DNA of 5,416 nt from Chloroflexota bacterium (lineage in GTDB: Bacteria > Chloroflexota > Dehalococcoidia > Tepidiformales > Tepidiformaceae), in assembly GCA_025350285.1 (NCBI GenBank), contig JANXYE010000476.1:1-5416 (forward strand). Reading direction: 5' to 3'. Shown here one piece after another: positions 1-4,481 of the stretch; the first letter of the stretch is position 1, and each line of letters begins with the position of its first letter. The notes under the pieces are model-generated. The model searched no databases. It saw only the letters and a program-made list of their open reading frames with translations, and had not been told where the DNA came from. A program made the position numbers and the translations under genes.

Positions 1-511
1 TCGCCCGCCGTTCGCGAAGATGGAGCCCGACCTGCGTCCGAGTCTGGCGATGGCGAACAAGCCTGCCCTCCGCTCTCGGCCAGCCGAGGGCGGCCAGCAG
101 GACCTCCGCCTGGTTGAAACCGCGGGACCTCGTGCGCGAACGATGGAGGGGCACGGGCAGGAAGAGCGCGGACTCGAGCCCCTCGCGGAGAGGCTGCATC
201 CGCTCCGCCATCCACGGCGCGATTGCCCGGACGCCGGTGTACTTCAGAGCATGCACCACCCGGCGGGCGGGCCCGGCCATCTCGAACGCCGCCCGGCCGC
301 CATCGAGGGCGTTCCAGTGGGCGCAGCGCGGGCAGTTCAGCGGCTTCGGCCAGCGGCCCGCGCAGTTGGGGCAGCGGTCAGGCGTTCCCGTCGCGCGCTC
401 CATTCCGTCCGCGCACGGGCCGCAGAGGAACGTGCCGAACGTCCCGCAGCCCACGCAGCGCTTCGGAAAGAGGAGATCCAGGACGAACATCGCGGGCCGG
501 GACATCTGCAT
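1..511 (-). CDS. comF: ComF family phosphoribosyltransferase-like protein, 3' end cut by window edge
   Basis: The visible N-terminal 170 residues match the ComF/GntX family, which has an N-terminal zinc ribbon and a C-terminal type I phosphoribosyltransferase-like domain. Bacillus and Haemophilus homologues act in DNA uptake, but many homologues lie in non-competent bacteria and have no settled reaction. Four CxxC pairs are seen at residues 19/22, 30/33, 47/50 and 60/63. They are followed by the family hallmarks HALKYTG (87-93), PVPLHRSR (119-126) and SRGFNQAE (129-136). The PRPP-binding loop (usually VDDVxTTG) would lie in the missing 50-70 residues left of the window. I chose the ATG at 511 because it sits 6 nt after a -10-like box. 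In-frame ATGs at 505 and 490 are alternatives, and none has a convincing Shine-Dalgarno. The gene diverges from moaD. Family assignment is firm; start and role are uncertain. Confidence 0.9.
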   Translation of the reverse strand, partial: MQMSRPAMFVLDLLFPKRCVGCGTFGTFLCGPCADGMERATGTPDRCPNCAGRWPKPLNCPRCAHWNALDGGRAAFEMAGPARRVVHALKYTGVRAIAPWMAERMQPLREGLESALFLPVPLHRSRTRSRGFNQAEVLLAALGWPRAEGRLVRHRQTRTQVGLHLRERRA

Positions 512-517
512 CCGCGC

Positions 518-546
518 ATTCCAGCCCTTCAGACGGCGCACGGCAA
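518..546 (-). promoter_or_regulatory. Putative sigma-70-type promoter of comF, leaderless layout
   Basis: Reading the minus strand, TTGCCG (546-541) is followed after 17 nt by TGGAAT (523-518) and then, after 6 nt, by the ATG at 511. The spacing is ideal and would place the transcript start at or next to the ATG, giving a leaderless mRNA. The -10 box lacks the usual second A, so it is weak taken alone. The same layout recurs upstream of the MBL-fold gene, which supports it. Confidence 0.45.
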
Positions 547-561
547 GGGGGCGGCGTGGGC

Positions 562-567
562 TACAAT
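562..567 (+). promoter_or_regulatory. Putative -10 box of the moaD-moaE-nudix operon, leaderless start
   Basis: TACAAT differs from the consensus TATAAT at one base and ends 6 nt before the GTG start codon at 574. The predicted transcript start therefore falls on the start codon. No purine-rich ribosome-binding site lies in between, which fits leaderless translation. No good -35 hexamer is seen 16-18 nt upstream (about 538-545), so an activator may be needed. The region also overlaps the divergent comF promoter. Confidence 0.5.
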
Positions 568-573
568 GCGCAG

Positions 574-822
574 GTGACGATCACCATCCTGCTCTTCGCC
601 TCGGTCGCCGCGGCCGCCGGCATCCGGCGGCTGGAAATGCCGATCGAACCGGGCGATACCGTCGGTTCGGTGCGCGACCGCCTGGTGGCCTGCCGTCCCG
701 AGCTGGCGCCCTTCGTCCCCAACCTGATGTACGCCCTCGACGAGGAGTACGTGAAGGACGCTGACCCTGTCCGTGGCGGCGCGACCCTCGCCCTCATCCC
801 ACCCGTTTCTGGAGGCTGCTGA
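574..822 (+). CDS. moaD: MoaD, sulfur-carrier (small) subunit of molybdopterin synthase, with an extra C-terminal Cys
   Basis: This is an 82-residue ubiquitin-fold sulfur carrier. In the family, the C-terminal glycine is adenylated by MoeB and thiocarboxylated, and MoaD then donates sulfur to cyclic pyranopterin monophosphate within molybdopterin synthase (cytoplasmic). The sequence shows the typical ITILLFAS first strand (3-10), an AAAG turn, GDTVGSVRDRL (27-37), the EEYVKD strand (57-62) and the hallmark tail ALIPPVSGG (73-81). The GTG start at 574 gives the normal family length; longer in-frame extensions upstream have no family resemblance. The protein ends Gly-Gly-Cys, whereas chemistry on the terminal glycine needs a free Gly-Gly end, so the Cys would have to be removed or the protein used differently. 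The stop codon overlaps the moaE start by 1 nt, so translation is probably coupled. ThiS- or CysO-like roles are possible, but the moaE neighbour favours MoaD. Confidence 0.9.
   Translation: MTITILLFASVAAAAGIRRLEMPIEPGDTVGSVRDRLVACRPELAPFVPNLMYALDEEYVKDADPVRGGATLALIPPVSGGC
811..815 (+). promoter_or_regulatory. Ribosome-binding site of moaE inside the moaD Gly-Gly codons
   Basis: GGAGG lies 6 nt before the moaE ATG at 822, an ideal Shine-Dalgarno distance. The same bases are most of the GGA GGC codons for the functional Gly-Gly of MoaD. It fixes the moaE start at the TGATG overlap. Confidence 0.8.
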
Positions 823-1271
823 TGCTGATTCGCGTGACAGACCAGGTGCTGAACACCCAGGAAGCGATCGCGGCGGTCGAGTCTCCAGCGGCCGGGGCGG
901 TCAACGTCTTCCTCGGCGTCGTGCGCGACAACAGCCTCGGGCGGCGCGTCGGCTTCCTCGAATACGAGGCCTACCCCTCGATGGCCGAGAAGGTGATGCG
1001 CGAAATCGCCGAGGAAGCGAAGACTCGCTTCGGCCTTATCGACTGTGCCGTCCTCCACCGCACTGGGAAGCTGGCCATCGGCGAGACGAGCCTGCTGATC
1101 ACGGTCAGCTGCGGCCACCGGGCGGAATCGTTCGAAGGCGGGCACTGGCTGGTCAACGAGATCAAGAAGCGCGTCCCGGTCTGGAAGAAGGAAGTCTGGG
1201 AGGACGGCGAGGAGTGGATCGAAGGCCCGGAGTCGCTCGGGATGCAGCCGCCAGCGGGGATGCGCGCATGA
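822..1271 (+). CDS. moaE: MoaE, catalytic (large) subunit of molybdopterin synthase
   Basis: The 149-residue protein has the usual MoaE length. MoaE dimerises, binds the thiocarboxylated MoaD tail in its active site and converts cyclic pyranopterin monophosphate into molybdopterin for molybdenum enzymes. The sequence shows the conserved FLGVVRDNSLG segment (30-40), LEYEAYPSMAEK (46-57), LHRTGKLAIGE (78-88), CGHRAESFEG (97-106) and the catalytic stretch IKKRVPVWKKE (114-124). Lys115 and Lys122 keep the 7-residue spacing of the two essential lysines of E. coli MoaE (119 and 126). The ATG at 822 overlaps the moaD stop (TGATG) and has the GGAGG described separately. Its own stop overlaps the next gene by 4 nt (ATGA). 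No key residue is missing, so activity is expected. Confidence 0.96.
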   Translation: MLIRVTDQVLNTQEAIAAVESPAAGAVNVFLGVVRDNSLGRRVGFLEYEAYPSMAEKVMREIAEEAKTRFGLIDCAVLHRTGKLAIGETSLLITVSCGHRAESFEGGHWLVNEIKKRVPVWKKEVWEDGEEWIEGPESLGMQPPAGMRA

Positions 1272-1795
1272 GCAGCCACCCCCACACGTTCAGCCGCTAC
1301 TGCATGCACTGCGGCGAACGGCTCTCGAGCGCGACACCAGAGAACGACACCAAACGGCGGCTCGTCTGCATCGGCTGCGGCTTCGTCCACTACATCAACC
1401 CACGGCCGGTGGCCGGGACGCTCCCGGTCCGGGCCGACGGGCAGATCCTCCTGACGCGGCGGGATATCGAGCCGCGACGCGGGATGTGGGTCTTTCCCGG
1501 CGGGTTCATGGATGTCGGTGAAACCGCCGAGGAAGCGGCCATCCGCGAGACCCGCGAGGAGGCTCACCTGGAGGTCGCGAACCTCTCGCTGCTCGGTGTG
1601 TACACGCGTATCGAGCCCGGCGTTGTGGTGATCGTCTACGCCGCCGACGCGCTGGGCGAGGCCGAGGTCGGCGACGAAACGAGCGAGATTGGCTGGTTCC
1701 ACCCTGACGCCATCCCCTGGCACGAGCTAGCGTTCGACTCGACCACGGCGGCCCTGGAGGACCTGGTCGCGCGGCTTCAGCACCGCGACCGATAG
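1268..1795 (+). CDS. Nudix hydrolase with N-terminal zinc ribbon (canonical Nudix box)
   Basis: The 175-residue protein has a short zinc ribbon, Cys12/Cys15 and Cys34/Cys37, followed by HYINPRP (41-47), as in Nudix proteins with an N-terminal ribbon related to the NADH-pyrophosphatase ribbon. The Nudix box G-x5-E-x7-R-E-x-x-E-E starts at Gly79. Metal ligands Glu94, Glu97 and Glu98 are all present; the usual Gly near the end of the box is His100. Such enzymes hydrolyse nucleoside-diphosphate-linked compounds such as ADP-ribose, NADH or dinucleotides. The NudC substrate signature SQPWPFPxS is not seen, so the substrate is unknown. The ATG at 1268 overlaps the moaE stop by 4 nt, and a GGGGA at 1256-1260 serves as ribosome-binding site. 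A link to molybdenum cofactor synthesis is suggested only by operon position. Confidence 0.92.
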   Translation: MSSHPHTFSRYCMHCGERLSSATPENDTKRRLVCIGCGFVHYINPRPVAGTLPVRADGQILLTRRDIEPRRGMWVFPGGFMDVGETAEEAAIRETREEAHLEVANLSLLGVYTRIEPGVVVIVYAADALGEAEVGDETSEIGWFHPDAIPWHELAFDSTTAALEDLVARLQHRDR

Positions 1796-1824
1796 GGAGT
1801 GGCGGCCCAGCTCCGAGCCATCCC
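1795..1824 (+). terminator. Weak hairpin between convergent operons, possible terminator
   Basis: GGGAGTGGC (1795-1803) can pair with GCCATCCC (1817-1824) with one bulged G and a 13-nt loop. It starts at the nudix stop codon, in the 46-nt gap between two converging genes where a terminator is expected. No U-tract follows on either strand, so intrinsic termination would be weak and Rho may act instead. Confidence 0.3.
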
Positions 1825-1841
1825 GAGCGTCGCGTAGCGCC

Positions 1842-2396
1842 CTACAGCGTGCCCTTGGCCTTCATCACGAGGTAATGATCGACGGGCGCCGTGATCCCTT
1901 CGTGCAGTTCCGGGTACGCCTTGCGCAGGGCCGCCGCGAACTCGTTCAGCGGGAGCCGTCGGCGTTCGTAGCCGGAAGCCTTGCCGATGTCCTGCATCTT
2001 CGCCGCGACGTGGAGGTAAACCGGCCGGACGGCCGCGAAACCGGCGGGGAAGTCCGGGTTGTGGCTCGTGGCCTTCACTTCGAGGAACCCGGCGACGAAG
2101 CTCTTGCCGCCCTGCGCGCCCGTCTGTTCGAGGGCGATGCGCTTGACGAACGCTTCTGGCCTCTCGTCCGCGTTCACGGCGCCTTCGGCCGCGGCCCAGC
2201 GAACGTCGCCGGCCGGACGGGTGACGTAGCCCTTGTCCTCGCAGACCACGACCGCGTAGCCGTAGAGGAGCGGCGCGCCCTCCGGGAGCTCGCGGCGGTT
2301 GACCCAGACGGCGCGCCAGGAGCTGCCGAGGCTGAGCTCCGTCACCCCCGCCCAGTCGGGGATGTAGATGTTCATGTTCTCCATGCCTGGGACCAT
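1842..2396 (-). CDS. Nudix-fold protein with a degraded Nudix box, function unknown
   Basis: I recognise no named family for this 184-residue protein, but it aligns by eye to the Nudix fold. A strand LLYGYAVVVCED (43-54) leads to an aromatic/loop region and then to a full-length Nudix box frame: Gly72, five residues, Glu78, seven residues, Arg86, then I-A-L-E-Q-T-G (87-93), with FVAGFLEV (100-107) following. In the canonical box the last part reads R-E-x-x-E-E-x-G. Here the first Glu is Ile87 and the last is Gln91, so two of three metal ligands are lost and only Glu90 remains. The PGG before the box is also changed to AEG. It is probably not a classical hydrolase and may be a binding or regulatory domain. 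It is the last gene of the minus-strand trio, 3 nt after the GcvT-like stop. GGAG lies about 10 nt before the ATG; ATGs at codons 5 and 8 are alternative starts. Confidence 0.75.
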   Translation of the reverse strand: MVPGMENMNIYIPDWAGVTELSLGSSWRAVWVNRRELPEGAPLLYGYAVVVCEDKGYVTRPAGDVRWAAAEGAVNADERPEAFVKRIALEQTGAQGGKSFVAGFLEVKATSHNPDFPAGFAAVRPVYLHVAAKMQDIGKASGYERRRLPLNEFAAALRKAYPELHEGITAPVDHYLVMKAKGTL

Positions 2397-2399
2397 TGC

Positions 2400-3443
2400 T
2401 TAGCTTCTCCGGCGGTAGAAAGGTTTCGCGACGATGGTCGCGGATGTGCCCTCAAGGTCAAGCCTTGTGCCCGGGAGCGCAACTCGCGACTCGATAACGG
2501 CGAGCCCGATGGTTGCGTTCAGTGAAGGCGAGCTGACGGAGCTTCGCAGTTCGCCAACCGGGGCGCCGCTGAGCAGGGCTCGCGTGCCGGCGGCCGGCGG
2601 CGGGCCATCGATGAGCACCGCGCTCAGCATCCAGCGCTCGCGGCCGCCTGGGATGTGGAGCAGGGTGTCCAGGTCCGCCTCCGCTGGGCTGAGGCCGGGT
2701 TCCAGGTCGGGCGAGAAGGCAGGGACGCAGGCCTCCACGCGGGCCGCTTCCTGCGCCTCGAAGCCAGCCAGGGGGATACCGGCGGCCCGCAGCGTCTCGA
2801 TCACGTGCTGGGCAACGGCGGGCGCGAGCATCAGTTCGAAGCCGTCTTCGCCCACGTCGCTGGTGCGCGTGCCGAGGGCGCGAAAGCCGTGAAACTCGAA
2901 GGCCACGTTGTGCATCGGCTGGAGCACCGCCGGCAGACCTTCGTTCAGGTGGCGGCGAGCCATCTCGTTCGCGGCCGGGCCGGCCAGCGCGATGAGGCAG
3001 GTCGTCTCCGTGCGGTCGTCGATGCGGACATCGAAGTCCGGGCCGACGGCGGCGTTCAGACGCTCGAACGTGGCCGTGCGGCGGGTTGGCTCGCCGGTCA
3101 CGAGGTAGGAAATGCCACCGGTCCGCGCGATGAGGACGAGGTCGTCGATTTCGCCGCGGTCGTTGAGCGCGACGGTGCGCATGGCACGGCCTTCTTCGAG
3201 TTCATCGACGTGGCCGGCGAAGACGGTGTGCAACACATCCGAAGCATCCGTGCCGCTTACGATGAACCGGCCGCGGTGGGAGCGGTCGAAGATCGCGGCG
3301 TGCCCACGCAGGGCCGCGTGTTCGGCGGCCGGGTCGCCGTAGTGGGCCGGCAGCGACCATCCCAGGCGGGAGACGAACGCCGACCCGGCGGCGGCGTGCA
3401 GGTCGCGCAGGGCGACGTGGTAAAGACGCTGGGGGCCCGTCAT
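2400..3443 (-). CDS. Divergent GcvT/aminomethyltransferase-family folate-binding protein
   Basis: The 347-residue protein follows the GcvT fold throughout. Seen in order are YGDPAAEHAALRGHAAIFDRS (35-55), VSGTDASDVL (62-71), LNDRGEIDDLVL (93-104), GEDGFELML (198-206), RVEACVPAFSPDL (235-247), ATIGLAVI and a C-terminal KPFYRRR. In the glycine cleavage T-protein this fold binds tetrahydrofolate and moves a one-carbon unit. The Asp pair at 100-101 matches the conserved catalytic Asp region. Several T-protein hallmarks are altered: RTGYTGEDG is RTSDVGEDG, EAGxPLYG is EACVPAFS, and the FIGREAL region is missing, making that segment about 15-20 residues shorter. A true glycine-cleavage role is therefore doubtful, and no P- or H-protein gene is nearby. 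YgfZ-like or another folate-dependent demethylase role is possible. The ATG overlaps the MBL-gene stop by 4 nt. Confidence 0.85.
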   Translation of the reverse strand: MTGPQRLYHVALRDLHAAAGSAFVSRLGWSLPAHYGDPAAEHAALRGHAAIFDRSHRGRFIVSGTDASDVLHTVFAGHVDELEEGRAMRTVALNDRGEIDDLVLIARTGGISYLVTGEPTRRTATFERLNAAVGPDFDVRIDDRTETTCLIALAGPAANEMARRHLNEGLPAVLQPMHNVAFEFHGFRALGTRTSDVGEDGFELMLAPAVAQHVIETLRAAGIPLAGFEAQEAARVEACVPAFSPDLEPGLSPAEADLDTLLHIPGGRERWMLSAVLIDGPPPAAGTRALLSGAPVGELRSSVSSPSLNATIGLAVIESRVALPGTRLDLEGTSATIVAKPFYRRRS

Positions 3444-4300
3444 TCGCGGACGAAGGTCCGGCGGCCGTTCGTTTCCTGGAGGTGGCCAACGCCAGGGACG
3501 GTCTCGTGCACGCAGACGAGGAGCGCGTTGTCGCGGATCGCGCGTTCGGCCATGCGCTTCTTCGATTCGAGGCTCACGAGCGGGAGGATGTCGAAGGCCG
3601 GGATCCAGGGCGCTCGTTCAATCTGGACGGCGTTATGGGCCAGGTCGCCGAGGCAGATCGCCGTTTCGCCACGTGACTGGAGGACGACGATCGAATGATC
3701 GGCGGTGTGGCCGGGTGCCGGAATGAAGTGGACACCCGGGAGAATCTCGCGTTCGCCATCCACCAGTTCGAGTTGGCCAGCGGTCTCCAGGGGGCGGAAG
3801 TTCTCTTCGAAGTACGTGCCTTTGGTCCGTTCGTTCGGGTGCGTTGCCGCTTCATACTCGCCGGCCTGGATGAAATAGCGCGCGTTTGGGAACGTGGGCA
3901 CGACGCTATCGCCACGACGGACCGTGTTCCAGCCGCAGTGGTCGGCGTGCAAGTGGGTGTTCACAACGGCGGTGACGGCTCCGAATTCGATCCCGGCCGA
4001 CGCGAGGGACTGGGGCAGGTATCCGTAGTCGCCGGGGAAGATCTTTTCGCGCACCTGGGGGCCGTGCTTGTCGCCCATGCCGGTCTCGATGAGGATCACG
4101 TCGTCGCCCCGGCGGACGGCCATGCAATTGAGCGCGAGCGAGATGCGGTACTGGTCGTCGATATTTTCGCGGCCAACGATAGGTTCCCACATAACGCGCG
4201 GCACGAGGCCAAAGACGGCGCCGCCATCGAGTTGGGTGTGGCCGTCGGAAACGATGGCGATATCGAAGTCCCCGACGCGGTAGGTGGCGGGTTCGTGCAC
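3440..4300 (-). CDS. Metallo-beta-lactamase-fold metallohydrolase
   Basis: This 286-residue protein has the two-metal MBL fold signature: THLHADHCGW (115-124) is the HxHxDH motif, with His198 in APGHTADH, Asp219 in CLGDLAHN and a late His265 in VCVHETVPGVGHL. The closing pattern with two histidines around PGxGH recalls the methyl-parathion-hydrolase/OPHC2 and lactonase-like branch, not glyoxalase II. The natural substrate is unknown, probably an ester, lactone or similar. No signal peptide is visible, so it should be cytoplasmic. The start is GTG at 4300; no upstream ATG in frame gives family-like sequence, and a -10-like box ends 6 nt before it. It is the first gene of a coupled trio with the GcvT-like and degraded Nudix genes. 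The fold and metal site are certain; the subfamily is tentative. Confidence 0.93.
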   Translation of the reverse strand: MHEPATYRVGDFDIAIVSDGHTQLDGGAVFGLVPRVMWEPIVGRENIDDQYRISLALNCMAVRRGDDVILIETGMGDKHGPQVREKIFPGDYGYLPQSLASAGIEFGAVTAVVNTHLHADHCGWNTVRRGDSVVPTFPNARYFIQAGEYEAATHPNERTKGTYFEENFRPLETAGQLELVDGEREILPGVHFIPAPGHTADHSIVVLQSRGETAICLGDLAHNAVQIERAPWIPAFDILPLVSLESKKRMAERAIRDNALLVCVHETVPGVGHLQETNGRRTFVRE

Positions 4301-4306
4301 AGCTTC

Positions 4307-4335
4307 ACGATAGAAACGGTGTGGCCAGGGGGCAA
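4307..4335 (-). promoter_or_regulatory. Putative promoter of the MBL-GcvT-like-Nudix-like operon, leaderless layout
   Basis: On the minus strand, TTGCCC (4335-4330) is followed after exactly 17 nt by TATCGT (4312-4307) and after 6 nt by the GTG start at 4300. Each box matches the sigma-70 consensus at 4 of 6 positions. No credible Shine-Dalgarno precedes the GTG, in line with a leaderless transcript. Confidence 0.5.
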
Positions 4336-4390
4336 ACCCTCCGTGTCACGCAAGCCATCAGCGCTCGGGCCTGCCCTAGATCTGCCGTCG

Positions 4391-4426
4391 GATGCAGTTG
4401 CGACGAGTTGCATCGTCGTGCGATGA
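4391..4426. repeat. Inverted-repeat and 10-mer repeat cluster, candidate operator upstream of the Ni/Co permease gene
   Basis: In the 181-nt divergent gap, GATGCA (4391-4396) and TGCATC (4409-4414) form a perfect inverted repeat with a 12-nt spacer. Inside it starts a second dyad, CGACGA (4401-4406) with TCGTCG (4413-4418). The stretch 4397-4426 also reads as three imperfect 10-mers (GTTGCGACGA, GTTGCATCGT, CGTGCGATGA), one helical turn apart. This is a plausible protein-binding site, for example for a metal-responsive regulator, but it does not match an operator consensus I know. The rest of 4336-4390 shows nothing recognisable. Confidence 0.45.
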
Positions 4427-4427
4427 T
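4398..4427 (+). promoter_or_regulatory. Possible promoter of the Ni/Co permease gene
   Basis: TTGCGA (4398-4403) and GATGAT (4422-4427) are 18 nt apart, each matching the sigma-70 consensus at 4 of 6 positions. Transcription would start near 4434, leaving a leader of about 48 nt before the ATG at 4482. The inverted-repeat cluster lies across both boxes, which is where a repressor site would be expected. The hexamers are weak, so this is tentative. Confidence 0.3.
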
Positions 4428-4481
4428 TCCGGGCACTCGCGACACGCTGGCGGCTTCGAGCCTCGCGAGTTGGAGCAGCGC

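Noticed and set aside
20..764. Two long plus-strand reading frames over the left part of the window
   Set aside because: They lie antisense to a clear ComF coding frame with zinc-ribbon and RGFNQ motifs, or out of frame with moaD; their products are Arg/Pro/Ala-rich with no recognisable family.
817..822. Possible selenocysteine or readthrough at the moaD TGA
   Set aside because: No downstream stem-loop was apparent, and TGA is explained by the TGATG coupling to moaE.
971..1723. Long minus-strand frame opposite moaE and the Nudix gene
   Set aside because: It is a high-GC shadow; the plus-strand frames carry full family motifs and coupled starts.
2655..3698. 347-codon plus-strand frame, as long as the GcvT-like gene it opposes
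   Set aside because: Its product is low-complexity Val/Gly/Arg/Ala with no motif, and it crosses the boundary of two well-supported minus-strand genes.
4323..4343. G-run/C-run hairpin near the MBL promoter
   Set aside because: The pairing is short (about 4-5 bp), lies upstream of the predicted transcript start and has no U-tract; likely chance in GC-rich DNA.
3695..4426. 243-codon plus-strand frame opposite the MBL gene
   Set aside because: The minus strand holds the complete HxHxDH metal site; the plus-strand frame has no support and runs through the intergenic region.
4313..4481. Cobalamin or NiCo riboswitch before the permease gene
   Set aside because: No recognisable B12-box or NiCo-type junction was seen; the predicted leader is only about 48 nt and the repeats lie over the promoter.
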